DNA of 64,000 nucleotides from Gracilaria vermiculophylla (GCA_019155205.2 JAHNZQ020003146.1:1247537-1311536), one strand, 5' to 3'. Shown: positions 32,311-43,311, counted from the first letter of the stretch. Notes: generated by a model from the sequence alone, not told the origin. Program-made: numbers and translations.

Positions 32311-33268
32311 CTTGTTGAGACTTTCTTAGAAACCTCCAGGAGCCTATTTATTATATTATTTCTAGACTTGTACGTTACAAATCCCCAAGGATACGAAGAT
32401 TCAATTTCTTTATAGTTATCTGAGTTGAAAGAAGCATCTAGGTTAGAGTTCTTCTTAACGAATTTAAAATAGCTTTCCTCGCTTTCATTTGTCAAATATT
32501 TCTTTATTTTCAGTTCTCTTGCTTCATATTTATTACAAAATTTCAGTAAAAGAGAAATATTACTTAAGGGTACATCTAAATGACTGCAACAGCTCATTAT
32601 AGGTAAACGAACAAGCCATAGTAATGAAGGCTTTTGATCACTTTGAGTATCTAATTGGTACCTACCATTTTGATTCTGACTTAAATTAGTAGTTACCTGG
32701 TGATGGAAATTGGGGTCATTGAAGACTGAGTACTTTGAGTATAACCCCGGCAAATGCAGTGAGAGGTGGTGTCGGAAAGCAAAATGACAGATCGCCCTGT
32801 GTTGATCCCAATGCCTGCAACGCGTGAGGAGCGACCGAAAGGTTCAGCGTAATACAGGTTCTGATGGCACTGATGCCGTTGCTGGACATGAGCTTCGCAC
32901 GGGCGGCACATTAGAAATTTATGCGAAAACACAACCATTTGGGACGCTACGGCTTTTCACTTACAACGACGTTTGTTTTCCGTTTCACAAGTCAAGATCA
33001 ATTACACAAAATGCTGAGACACCCGGATTTCATATGACGTATCGAAGGTCAAGACTACCGCAGGAAAACGGAATGGAGGTCGTCTTCACTAGGAAAGTTC
33101 GAAGTCAAACTAGCTTTCCGACACATTAAATGGAAGACAGTTATGGTGCTAATCTTCCTATAATCGAGAACAAATTGATTTTATCACACGCATGCAAAGT
33201 TTACCGCATCTCTGCACTGCAATGCGATGATATATCTTCGGGTTTGCAGAATAAGATGTAAAAATTGC
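32311..33268. other. AT-rich DNA, possible transposase scraps
   Basis: A minus-strand frame at 32693-32938 has a segment (SSRVAGIGINTGRSVI) reminiscent of the GGGS-MVWAGI-G region of Tc1/mariner transposases, but the match is weak. An AT-rich minus-strand frame at 32283-32753 overlaps it and shows no known motif. Nothing else is recognised. Confidence 0.25.
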
Positions 33269-34666
33269 TTAACAGACATCAGGTTCATTCGGCTCCAACA
33301 CATCTACAGCTCCAACGATAGCTTTTTCAAATCGTTCGACTTCAGGCAGTTGTTTTTGCATCATGCCATAATACCCATGATCTCCCACTTGGTATTTCCT
33401 CCGAAAGGATATTCGCTGTTCGCCGGCTTTTAATGAAGAGGCAACGCTTGATTCAGGCAACTGGTCTCGAATACAACCCAGCAATCCTTCTTCCACGTCA
33501 CTTGCAATCGTCATCCGCACAATGAATCGTAGAGACAACAACAAAACGACGCTAATAATGAGAGCAAACAATGAAGCATTTTTTTGAGTTCTGTGCAGAA
33601 GCATAATGCTTCTCTCTTCTGAGAATGCGCCATGCACATCCGATTCTTTGCGGACCAACATCATGTCCGACCTTACCAACGTCACTCTTTCTCTGAGAGC
33701 AGAAGTGATCTTGCCCAATACTTCGATTCTCTCTGTGGAGTCCTTCGAAAGGATGTTGCATGAGATGGCAACGGATTCGAGCAGCTGTATTTGCGTCGTA
33801 AACTGGTCGCTCCGTTTTGGGGGTACGGTTCCAGTAATATTCGTTGCCCCACAGTAACCAGAAAACTGTTCGAGAGCAGTTTGCACAAGTAGACCAGAAG
33901 AGCTTTTTCCCATGGTCGCCTTTACCACATAATTTCCTTCTATAGTCTGCATGCGCGCTGACTTTGTTGCCAAGACTGCAATCCCCTGAAGTATGACTCT
34001 TGTGCTTATCATGTATCCATCTACTATTACGATTTCAACGCCGGTCACATTGATGTCCTCAGCCTCCGGTAATAATGGAGTTTCACAGAGCAGAAACGAA
34101 ACATCTAAATTATCACTGCTTCTCTTTTCGAACGGGGCTTTTCTGCAGTGTGATAGATACGGGGTTGTTTCAAGAGCGTTAGAGCGTTCAGATGCTCCGA
34201 GACTGACAGCGCCAAACCCAGCTTCATCGAAGTCTAGTACATGTGTTCTTGACATAGCAAGGGCCAAAAGCACAACATCAATTAGAGGTGTGACAGTTAG
34301 AAGAACCAACATTGTGAGGACGGTCTTGATTTTGATAGGTTCCGGATCGCGTGATATAGCTGTATCTCTGGGAATTTCTCCATTGTAGTATAAGCGAGTG
34401 AGCCAATCCTTACGAAGAATGCTGTTCAAAACCGAGAGAGGCGAAGACAAGTACCTTGTGAGAATAATCATAGCGAAATACTTGAGCTTAGCTTCGTGAC
34501 GCTTCTTGAATCCGAGAACAACATCAGACACAATGGCAGCCGTTTGGTAGGAGACCAATGTAATCAAAACGGAAGTGACGAGAGAACTCGTCGATGTCCG
34601 TACGATTTCAAACGAATACCATGGAAGTTGAGCTGTCAAGTAGGAAAGTTTGTTGTTTCGTATCAT
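33269..34666 (-). CDS. Membrane protein, paralogue of the divergent gene at 36708 (465 aa)
   Basis: An uninterrupted 465-codon frame begins MIRN at an ATG. Predicted membrane segments lie at about residues 26-52, 112-138 and 364-386. A large region of about 225 residues separates the second and third, and a polar tail of about 80 residues follows. The first segment ends with LG at residues 51-52 and a basic KKRHE stretch. After the second comes FDEAGFGAVSLG. The neighbour at 36708 shares MIRN, LG at 51-52, RRGE, and FKQASFGGMGMG at the same place, so the two are homologous though diverged. The loop between segments 2 and 3 has several Cys and may be extracellular. No known family is recognised. 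There are no breaks and no introns, and it is divergent from its paralogue. Confidence 0.75.
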   Translation of the reverse strand: MIRNNKLSYLTAQLPWYSFEIVRTSTSSLVTSVLITLVSYQTAAIVSDVVLGFKKRHEAKLKYFAMIILTRYLSSPLSVLNSILRKDWLTRLYYNGEIPRDTAISRDPEPIKIKTVLTMLVLLTVTPLIDVVLLALAMSRTHVLDFDEAGFGAVSLGASERSNALETTPYLSHCRKAPFEKRSSDNLDVSFLLCETPLLPEAEDINVTGVEIVIVDGYMISTRVILQGIAVLATKSARMQTIEGNYVVKATMGKSSSGLLVQTALEQFSGYCGATNITGTVPPKRSDQFTTQIQLLESVAISCNILSKDSTERIEVLGKITSALRERVTLVRSDMMLVRKESDVHGAFSEERSIMLLHRTQKNASLFALIISVVLLLSLRFIVRMTIASDVEEGLLGCIRDQLPESSVASSLKAGEQRISFRRKYQVGDHGYYGMMQKQLPEVERFEKAIVGAVDVLEPNEPDVC

Positions 34667-36707
34667 ATCGTATTCGAGGTATGGGTTGTTCGGCGAAGTG
34701 TCTAACGCTATCTGGCACGGCAGAAGTCGAATTGATTAGGACCCGAGGTAACTTCCGCCTTAGTGTTGTTGAGCACTTTTTCTCTTAAACAGGGGTGTGC
34801 GGATGATGCGGTGGGCCATTTTGTTGCAAAATTAGCGTTTTTTGGTGAGAAGATAGAGAGATTAATAAGGGAGGGTTGCGGTACAGAGAAAAAAGCCATG
34901 ATTGACGGACTAGGGTCATCAAACGTGAAAGATACTTGTCTGTGCCGGTCGCCTTATGCAAATCAATGACTGGATGCGGAAAGGGTTTTATATCTCATTA
35001 GCCACCTCGGCGTCCATGATCGTTCACGCGCACCAATTAAATATCAGTGGAGTTTCTTCATTATGGCAGCTGCGCAGCTACCATCAACAAAGATATTGAC
35101 ACTGTCAGATGCCTGGGGCTGACAAAGCGCGCGAAGCGTGAGCTCACGCTGCTACCGCAGCTTGCAGAGGTCACGAGAGCGCGCAGGCACTGCGCAGTAA
35201 AGCAGCCAAGGTCCACAGCTCGACGAGAACGGCTGGACCACCGGGAACACGGCCATCTTCGTCCCGTTTTGCTCTTGCCCTGGCAGCAGCTTGGCTCTCT
35301 GATCGCGTGCCACGCACCACTAACTTCATCCGTGCTACAAGAGACACAGTCCACCCAGTGTGAAGAAAGGCGGGGTTTTGATATTTGCTACATTTACTCC
35401 CTTGTTTCTCTGTTAAGCGTGGACCGCTTCAGTTTCACAGAAAAAGAGCAAGACCATAGGAGAGTGTCGAAACGTTCCGGGCCGCGTCGCACCTGGGCTG
35501 AGATTATGAAATTTTGAAAGTAATGTTTCAATTTGCTGTCCGTTCGGCATTCATTTTCGACAGTCGTTTTTCTGAGTACGGTATTTTTAGAATGAGCGCG
35601 GCAGACACGACTGTTTGCTTGAATTGAAATACAGCACAACGCGCCAAATGTCACCACGGACTGATCGCGCCACTTGCAGAGCGTTTCGGCCAAAATTATG
35701 TGACGCCGTTCCGCCAGAACACGTGCAGAAGGAATCGTTAGTATGGTGAGCAGCGACGAGGCGAGCGTGCGGGACGTGCGCAGAGAGCCGTACGCAACGA
35801 GAAGTGAACCGGGACGAAGAATCCCCCTCGCCTGTCTGGCCACCTCCCTCGACGCCAGACAGGGCGTTGTGTTGTGCCTTGCTGTTTCTAGCCCCTGCGC
35901 CCCCGCAGTTCCTCTGCCCCGCAAGTGCGTCTGAGGATGACATAACGTATCTCAGAAATATCAAGAGAGAGACGCGTGCCAGGCGCATGGGCGCAGCGGC
36001 ACCGCTGGACAGTTAGCAGGGATCTCCTTTGAAGATTACCTTCTCTAGCTGGGCAACGAGGAACGTAGAAACTCTGCCAACTATACTGCTAACGTGTTGA
36101 CACGTGTGGATTATTCGCATCTCTTGATTGTGTTCATCACATGTATGATTACTTTTCTGTTTATTTTTTCTGCCTTTCTCTTCTTGATTGCTCACCATCG
36201 TTGCGGTCAAAATCAAATCATGCCATTCCAGCAGAATATGTTTAATGCTACAACGAATCGTTAGCTAGGATCTCATATGAAGATTACCTTCTCTAGACAG
36301 TCGGAAACGTAGAAACTCTGCCAATTCGTCTCCGAACTCGAGGACACTTGTGAAACATGCTACCATTCGCATCTCCAGATTGTGTTCATAGCAAAATTAG
36401 CACGGGCCTATCATTTCTTCCGTCGACTTTATTTTCATGGCCAGGATTAGCTTGCTCTACGACTCATTTGTGGAGATGATTCCGTCAGCGAAATGATGTA
36501 ATGTTTCTCAATGTTTCTCAATGATCCATTGTGCCGTGATTCTTCGCGCATTCAAGTGCAGTTTTCCCTCGCGATGGCGGAGCAGAATCTTCCACCATGA
36601 TCTTGAACCGAGCTTTGCTAAGCATTAAGTACACAAAAACTCTGGACACCTCAAACAATCATTTGCTCCCTTTTCTGTGCTTGTAATTCGTCAAGGGGAT
36701 TGAGAAA
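34667..36707. other. Two-kb bidirectional intergenic region between the membrane-protein paralogues
   Basis: The region contains GC-rich frames on both strands (35047-35517 plus, 35394-35924 minus, 35743-35934 plus) without motifs, which I do not call as genes. It should hold both promoters. The notable structure is a direct repeat (36012-36389) on the side of the right-hand gene. Confidence 0.4.
36012..36389. repeat. Two diverged ~128-bp direct repeats 248 bp apart
   Basis: Unit 1 (36012-36138) and unit 2 (36260-36389) share GTTAGC-AGGATCTC, TGAAGATTACCTTCTCTAG, AACGTAGAAACTCTGCCAA, ATTCGCATCTC and GATTGTGTTCAT in the same order. The pair lies upstream of the gene at 36708. It may reflect duplication of a regulatory module or a transposon fragment. 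Confidence 0.75.
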
Positions 36708-38018
36708 ATGATTCGAAATGGCTACTTGACTCACCCCGACGCTGATTTTGGCCTGCACAACTTGCGTCTGAAAAACCCTTTTCTCCATGAACTGCTCATC
36801 GCGGTATCCATGACATGTCTGGTCTATCAAGTTACCAAACTACTTCTGGAGATAAGTCTGGGTCAAACACGTCGAGGGGAAATAAAAGTCTCGGACTTCC
36901 ACATATATACCGTTGTGTCGTCTCTCTCCTTCACATCAATCCTTTCTCCGATTTGGGACAGAAAACACCAAGGAGCTGATGCCGCAAAGGTCACCAACTG
37001 CCCAACTTACTTTTCAAGCACCCCCAATCATATCATCAGTGTTGTGAAGTATGTCTTATTGTTGATGGCCCTACCAGGAATTCAAATTCTTGGAATCTTT
37101 CTTAGCATTGAGACAGAAAGCAGTGTGAGCTTCAAACAGGCAAGCTTTGGTGGTATGGGCATGGGAGTAAGTGGCGGGCGTGAACTGATGAAGCAAAACA
37201 CGACAAGTGATTGCGCCAAAGTAGAAACTTTTCTCGCAATGGATGAAAACGCAGTATCTGACTTTTTTCGATGCTACAATCAGTTCTTGATTCCTTTTGA
37301 CAACGAAAAGCATTTCGGTAAGAGTGAAAAGTTCATCGTGATTCTTCGAGCAAGCCCGGTAGACATCGGAGTTACAATTGTCGTTCGAGGCAAACGATGG
37401 ATTTCTTCCTTGCACTTGGATATGAGTGATGGTAAGAAATCATATCGATTGAAAAATGTATTGACTGGTGCTCAGCGGGAAGAGATCTTTGATCGAGGGA
37501 TTCAAAAAATGATAGGCCCATGTCCATCGCATACGATTCAAAACTCTGTTGACATTTCATGGGTTATACCCCCTAGCCCACAACAAGAAATTATTTCAGC
37601 ATCCGTAGAATGTGACAATTTTGATTCGGATTTCATCGCCGCAGTAGCAAATAGAATGCTTGATAACGTGACATTCGTTGAGACAGAACGGTTGGAACTA
37701 ACAGAGAATTCGAATTATCCTTTGAAGTTCAAAAACGGGGAGGACATAGTTTTCTTTGAAAGGCGTCGAAGTACTGCGATGCTTCTTCCCACGATTATCT
37801 CTGTCCTTGTTGTCTTTCTCGTCAGGCATCTGGTCATGCTGGTGCTCTATGTCGAAGGTCCTCTTGCAATGGAAATGCTTTTAAAGGAACGATTCGGTTT
37901 AAACTCTTGTGATTCAATGCTTCAGGTAGAGCAAACGGTTCATTATGGCAATATATATGTCTCGGAAAATGCTGCCCAAGGAGAAACAATAACGAGCGAC
38001 GATGGTGATAAATTCTAA
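36708..38018 (+). CDS. Membrane protein, paralogue of the divergent gene at 34666 (436 aa)
   Basis: An uninterrupted 436-codon frame begins MIRN at an ATG. Likely membrane segments lie at about 27-51, 111-134 and 357-381, with a ~220-residue central domain containing several Cys and a ~55-residue polar tail. The layout and anchor positions (MIRN; LVYQ; LG at 51-52 followed by RRGE; FGGMGMG after segment 2) mirror the gene ending at 33269. It is unlike any family I can name. The topology suggests one soluble domain held between membrane hairpins, perhaps a receptor or transport accessory, but that is inference only. Confidence 0.78.
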   Translation: MIRNGYLTHPDADFGLHNLRLKNPFLHELLIAVSMTCLVYQVTKLLLEISLGQTRRGEIKVSDFHIYTVVSSLSFTSILSPIWDRKHQGADAAKVTNCPTYFSSTPNHIISVVKYVLLLMALPGIQILGIFLSIETESSVSFKQASFGGMGMGVSGGRELMKQNTTSDCAKVETFLAMDENAVSDFFRCYNQFLIPFDNEKHFGKSEKFIVILRASPVDIGVTIVVRGKRWISSLHLDMSDGKKSYRLKNVLTGAQREEIFDRGIQKMIGPCPSHTIQNSVDISWVIPPSPQQEIISASVECDNFDSDFIAAVANRMLDNVTFVETERLELTENSNYPLKFKNGEDIVFFERRRSTAMLLPTIISVLVVFLVRHLVMLVLYVEGPLAMEMLLKERFGLNSCDSMLQVEQTVHYGNIYVSENAAQGETITSDDGDKF

Positions 38019-39527
38019 CCGAAGAAGCTTAAGCAAAGATTTACTTTTCTAGATTCTTTACGAAGGAATTTAAAGCATACTGCGAAAGAAGAGACGTTTT
38101 TCATCGAAAATGAGACGAAAGACCGGATGTACGATCGGATTTGAACGATGGACATTGTTTTGAAATATATAAGCGGAAGGTGCATTGATATGTACTCCGA
38201 TTTGTGAAAAAACATGACAGTGTTCTTCATCTTCTAATCGGCAAGACAATGCTATAGATATTAGCGGTCAGAGAAATGCGCATTTGGATGGAGTGAAGTA
38301 CAGTGCATAATGGAGTAAGGATCATCGACCGCTCAGAAGAGCAGAATTATGTGAATCAATGTCTCCCAGTGGTTCTTTTTATTGTGAAGAACAACAAGGA
38401 CTTTTTTTGCAACAATCAAAGTTCAATGAAATCCCAGTCGTTCATGGTTTCTGTAATCATTGGTCAGCGTTTCAGCTCTTTCCTTGCAATCTCAGAAAAT
38501 CATTGACTGCTCATGAAGAGAAACGAATTGTTATTTTCAAACCCGGAAGTCAACGCACAAGCCCATAAGGCTCACACACACCTCTTTGTTTTTAGTGGTT
38601 TTAATTGTCAAATGTCCACCTTTTGACACCAGTGCGAGATAAAAAGAGAGGTGTTTCTATTCAAAAAGGGAAAATCCTGCCAGGAGTGCAAACGTAAATC
38701 TAATGAGCCAACAGTTGCCAAAAGAAGCAGAAAGTCAATGGACTTCGGTGCAGAGGGTGTTTAACACCCTCGAGATGCAAATTCGTCGAGTTGTTCGTCG
38801 AGTTCGTCGGGTTTGTTGAGTTTGTCGAGTTGAAACGGTGAGCATGTATGATAATCACAGCTTTATGTACATCACTAAATGCACGAAAACGAGGTAAGGC
38901 GCAGACTTTGATAGTAAACGCCGGCTCGTTTGCTAGCTGCGAAAAGTGAACCGGAGTGAAGATCATATGAAATAAAAGTCTTTCCAGTTATACTCCTGGA
39001 ATGGACATTCCATGATAATTTTGCCAACTTGGTGACGTTCACATGTATACGTTATATCTCGGTGCACCGCTGCGCCGACGACATCTGAGCAAGAGCGATT
39101 GACAAGCGCTAACATCGGTAGCGAAACACTATACCGTTTGAGAACAGAAATGAGGCCTGCTGCTCTAGCAAACTAACTGGCCTCTGAGTGGTACCAACGA
39201 AACACGATTATGATCTGGTAACCAGCAGTTACGGGTGTTCCCAGAGGCATTGTACGCATTTGGGGGTACGTAGCATGCTCTATATGTTTCAAATACTAAA
39301 CGCTGAACATTCTTAATTGAGAAAAAGGGCTGTCAAGACCCGCTGTTATGGCTGGTATTTGCCTGACATGATTACAACCAGGCCGTTTCAGTCGTCAACA
39401 AACCCCACACAAAACATTCGTAGACAGCGTAACGCACACACACACTTCTTTGTTTTTATTACATTGAAACACTAACCCCCCCTCCCCCAAGACATATGCC
39501 ACTGCTTCTAAAATGGGTTGTGCCTCA
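38019..39527. other. No gene seen; short 9-bp tandem repeat
   Basis: Only short frames occur. A 9-bp tandem repeat of the form TTCGTCGAG (five imperfect units with a TTG interruption) lies at about 38782-38831. A CA-rich and C-rich stretch lies near 39435-39490. Confidence 0.45.
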
Positions 39528-40548
39528 TCATTTCCGCTTCTTTGACGGCGGGCTCTTTGGGCTTGAACTCTTTCTTGTAGAGCTCGGTGACCTTGGTGGT
39601 TTTGGATGTGAATTCCCTGGGCTTGATCTTGATGGAAGCGGGCTAGAGCTCTTCGGGCTTACATTCTTTTGCCCGGAATTGTTCCCTGAAACGGAGCCCC
39701 CACCTGATTGTGAACTACTGCTGTTCCGAGGAATCTTGGCTTTTTGTATCGCCGCACGCATGAGCTTCAGTTCAGCAGCTTGCTTTTCTATCCTCATGTC
39801 TTTTTCACGCTCTATTCTCTTTCTCTCAGCAACTTCCTTTTCCATCCTCTCCATCTCAGCAACTTCCATTGCTATCCTCATGTATTTTTCACGCTCTGCT
39901 TTTCCTTCGTCTGCACGCAACTCTGAAAGATTGGGTGGATGTAGAAGCGTTTTTGCTTTGTGTGTACCTGCAGGGCCGAGATCAACACTATCATCACCTT
40001 TCATCGGCGGACTGAAATTGTACGATTGGCGCTCTTCGTCCAGAACCCCCCTGTATACAGCTGGATTGTGCTTCGAACTGTTTCGTCGAGGAACGTCGTT
40101 GTCGATGATATGGTAGAACTTTATGCCCGCTTTTGCGTATAATTCCACCTTTTCCTCGAAATCTCGTTTGCGATTCTCACAGGTGCATTCCAAAACATGC
40201 GTCGGCGGGTTTTGGCGAGGAAATGATAAATCCCGTGAGGATGGCGAAAGCTTTGCTTCTTCTTCTTCACTTAGTTGCATTCCACAAGCAACGTCTGCTA
40301 CCAATACTGTTTCATTTTTGTTGCTGGATTTTGACGGGGACACTGCTCGGCAAGAAGCTCCTGCGCTCGAAGAAGGTCCAGCCCTTGGAGGAGACTCTGC
40401 TTTGTGAGAAGGCTCTGCTCTGGAAGAAGGCCCAGCTCCAGATGACGATCCTGCCTGAGAAGAAGGCCCTGCCATTGAAGAAGACTTTGCCGTCGAACGA
40501 GACTCTGCTCTTAACAAAGATCTATGATTGGAGGAAGATGGATTGCTT
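39528..40548 (-). CDS. Uma2-like nuclease-fold segment with coiled coil and basic tail (5' end in gap)
   Basis: A single open frame runs from the gap leftward. The first ~70 residues are Ser/Ala/Gly/Pro repeats of the SSxAGPSS type. Residues about 90-165 resemble the Uma2 (DUF820) PD-(D/E)xK fold: HVLECTCENR, then DFEEKVELYAKAGIKFYHII, the Lys-Tyr-Ala-Gly-Tyr pattern of that family. The Asp before the Glu is not conserved (PTHVLE), so activity is uncertain. Residues about 205-260 form a Met/Glu/Arg coiled coil. The rest is Ser/Pro/Lys-rich and ends in KKRK, like a nuclear signal. Uma2 proteins are mostly bacterial, so a eukaryotic gene of this architecture is unusual. The start codon is missing in the gap. 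Confidence 0.6.
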
Positions 40549-40648
40549 NNNNNNNNNNNNNNNNNNNNNNNNNNNNNNNNNNNNNNNNNNNNNNNNNNNN
40601 NNNNNNNNNNNNNNNNNNNNNNNNNNNNNNNNNNNNNNNNNNNNNNNN
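40549..40648. other. Assembly gap (100 N, size unknown)
   Basis: It removes the 5' end of the Uma2-like gene and the left part of the adjoining type-2 LTR. Confidence 0.95.
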
Positions 40649-40931
40649 CGCAAGTGCGGCTTGTTTGTTGATCATTTGTCCCACAACCGTTGGGCTGGGT
40701 ACTGTGCTACCACCTCTCGTGGATTCTCCGACGAAGTCGGCTTGCTTGGCCGGTTCTTACCCTCTGACTGCACGCTCAGTACGGGGTCGCCCGGATTTAC
40801 ACCCGGCTCGTGTCGACCCTATCAGAGGGCTCTCTCACTGTGCCACCTCTCATTGAGAGCAAGCTTGAACACCTTGGTGGTGCTTCCGCGACGCGGCTCG
40901 TGTCTGTGCCACGTTCGTAGTTTGCACTACA
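40649..40931 (+). repeat. Type-2 LTR, 3' part only
   Basis: Matches the last ~300 bp of the repeat at 41238-42077, with GACTGCA, GGGGTCG-CCGGA, TCGACCCTATC-GAGGG, GAG-GCAAG-TTG and the terminus GTTTGCACTACA. The left part is in the gap. Its right end cuts the Tc1/mariner transposase frame after YGFKR. Confidence 0.6.
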
Positions 40932-41230
40932 CGTTTAAATCCATATTTTGTCGGATTTGATAGAAACGATGCTACAACATGACGCGAACGGCCGAAGTTT
41001 CCAGCGATATTGAACACGTTGCGTCTTTCTGCTTTATACTTAAGGAATTGTTGTTGTTCTGAAAGCGAAAGAGGACTTGCTCTCGCCATAACTGCGGGAA
41101 ACTTCGGAATGTCCTATACTTTTGAAACGCGTTTTTGATGGTATTAACGAAGGAAGGTGGCTACAGTAGGCAAACATTCATATTTTGGCGCGCTTTTGCA
41201 GTGTCCTATACTTTTGAAACGTGTACTGTA
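40932..41230 (-). mobile_element. Tc1/mariner element: 5' terminal repeat with inner repeat and transposase HTH
   Basis: On the minus strand the element begins after a TA (41229-41230) with CAGTACACGTTTCAAAAGTA. An inner copy of the same site (ACGCGTTTCAAAAGTATAGG) lies about 90 bp further in, an IR/DR layout. An ATG at 41089 then opens ARASPLSLSEQQQFLKYKAE...GRSRHVVASFL...PTKYGFKR. This is a paired-type HTH like the Tc3 transposase N-terminus. The catalytic part is missing, cut by the type-2 LTR. Confidence 0.75.
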
Positions 41231-41237
41231 ATGGTAC

Positions 41238-42077
41238 TGTTGCGGATTGGCGCTTCCGTGTCTCATAGGACTTGGGTAAATTTCCCGGCGATGACACTGG
41301 GCGTATGAGCAACAGCGGTCCCCAGACTCATTGTTGGGATGCCCTTGTGAAGTGTGGTTCTTTCTGCACACGTGTAGTGCATTGGCGCGGCGTCCGGATG
41401 CGCGATTGCAAGCCGGTAATTACCACACACGTGGACGGGTACTCCCAGCAATGCTGGTCATAGTTAGTTAACTTTATAACTTATTTAGAAATTTCTACGA
41501 ACTGTATAAGTACGGTAGCTACCGCTACTGTGCGGACAATAAACCTGCGCCGAGGAGGATCTCGGCTCTGACACTACCGCTTCGCGGACGGCTCCAAACC
41601 CTCGCCGGGTGCTTCCGCCGCAGACACGGACGGTCAACCAACCTCTTTCGCCGAAGACAATTCTACCGTGGTTACGGACTTTTTCTTTGTTTGTTTTTAT
41701 TGTTTTTCTTGTCTTTTTTTTTTCTACCGTCGTATGGTCTATATTTTCCGCGCTGCTTGCCAGGTTATTCTTACCGTCCGCGAGATATTATCTATTCGAC
41801 TCTCGAGTCTGCGCCCCGTATCGCGGCTCGGGTCGTTGCTCTATTTTTACTACTACCATTCACAGGGACACCTCCGCTCGTGGACACGCGGCTCACTCCG
41901 TCCGACGTCATCGGCTGACGACCACACCCACCCTCGACTGCAAGTCAGGAAGGGGTCGTCCGGAGTTCGCTCGGTGCTACTCGACCCTATCGAGGGAGCA
42001 TTATTACCTTCGCTACCCATCCCAGGGAGCAAGGTTGGACGCCTTGCGTGCTCGCCCACTTTCCGCGGTTTGCAACA
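41238..42077 (+). repeat. Type-2 LTR, complete (840 bp)
   Basis: Bounded by TG...CA termini with short inverted ends TGTTGC and GCAACA. The middle has CAATAAA (near 41541), usable as a polyadenylation signal, and an AT-rich TATA-like tract near 41467-41500. A truncated second copy lies 300 bp to the left. No flanking 5-bp duplication matches (ggtac and caaaa). It is unrelated to the chromovirus LTR. Confidence 0.6.
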
Positions 42078-42400
42078 CAAAACGCACTGTATCTCAGTGA
42101 AGCCGTGGAATGAAGGTTGTCGGCTCAAAACCGCCGAGGTAATTTTTGTACCACCTTGTTGGTTTTCCACAGGATTCGTGGACAGTCTTGTGTTTGTCGG
42201 CAAAAACGGATAAATAGGCGTTTTTAATTAAGAGAAACTAAGCTTATCTAGGCAATTACTTAGTGAATGGCTGCCGCACCCGTTTTAATTTGGAAATAGA
42301 ACTTGTGTTAAAATGTTCTGCTGTTTTGAATTAGTGCCTAAAAGTGTTATTCTAGTAAGTCTGATGGGAGTTTTCCCACTATTCTCAAGCTTCAAGATCC

Positions 42401-43311
42401 ATGCCCGAGCTGTATTACAACCAAGACATGCACTCAAACTCCATGATCCCAACCCAGAGCAGTCTTTCTCCAAACGGAAGCGCAACTGGGAACCATTCGG
42501 CAGCAGAGTCATGCAATACATGCTCCAACCAACGGCGTCCAACCATCACCTCATCCAGCTCCACAAAAAACCGACGTTTTGTGCATAACAAGCTTGAAAA
42601 AGCATGGATCTTATGACAATTTGTAGCTTTCGGCGCACCAACGCAGAAAGCAAAAACACTCGAAACCAGATGCTCTCAGGTAGCAGAAACCACTGCAAAA
42701 CGTCACGTAACAGACCAAGAAGTGCTCAAAGAGCAGCTTTTGTATGGAGGTTCATGGCGTCGAGAGTACATGGCAACCGTGAAAGCTTCAAACGTGCAAT
42801 ACATAGCGTCTGTTGCTTTGAAACAGGCCAAAAATGATCATGTTGCAGACGCTACAGATGGAGATACTACGATGATATTTGCCGCTGTACAACCAGGCGG
42901 AAAAGAAGGAGGTGCCCAGCATCTCTTAGACCAAGTCTTTCTTGATTCAAAATAGAGTCAGAGAAGAACATTGTTACAATACAGAACAGCTCAGCAAAAA
43001 CACTATCGAGACGTCAGGAATCTTGTAGAGAAAACGCCAAACGCCCCGCAAAACGAATGGTGGAATATGAGTAAGAGAAGAAAGAGAAAGAGAAGATCAA
43101 AAAGAAATGAGGTGAGGAGCGTCGCGCAGCAGATCGAAATCTTCTAATGCTTCAAACCCTTAGCGCAAATACAGCAATGGCTAGCGCCGCAGTATCTGCT
43201 AGACAGGCAAAAAATTTCAGTGCGTTTCTTGCGCTTTATGCACAGAAAAACAACCTTCCTGTTCCAAACATCTCCACAGCCCCACTACCTTCTATGGCAT
43301 CAAGCAGTTAA
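42401..43311 (+). pseudogene. Companion ORF of the Harbinger-like element, broken
   Basis: From an ATG at 42401 the frame runs (Ser/Thr/Asn-rich start) through a TGA at 42614-42616 into a conserved-looking region (VTDQEVLKEQLLYGGSWRRE; AVQPGGKEGGAQHLL) to TAG at 42953. After a frameshift, a Lys/Glu/Arg helix and an Ala/Gln-rich end (RAADRNLLMLQTL; SAFLALYAQ) lead to TAA at 43309-43311. Its position opposite the transposase inside the TIRs marks it as the second element gene. The Myb-like part is not clear. Confidence 0.5.

Noticed and set aside
35047..36016. Several frames on both strands between the membrane-protein paralogues
   Set aside because: Basic, low-complexity, overlapping each other, no motif; more likely GC-rich intergenic DNA.
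38782..38831. A 9-bp tandem repeat considered as a CRISPR-like or coding repeat
   Set aside because: Too short, no spacers, imperfect; a simple minisatellite.
39496..40116. A 206-codon plus-strand frame with Leu/Phe-rich sequence
   Set aside because: Exactly antisense to the Ser/Lys/Glu-rich part of the Uma2-like gene; its hydrophobicity is a by-product of antisense Lys/Glu codons.
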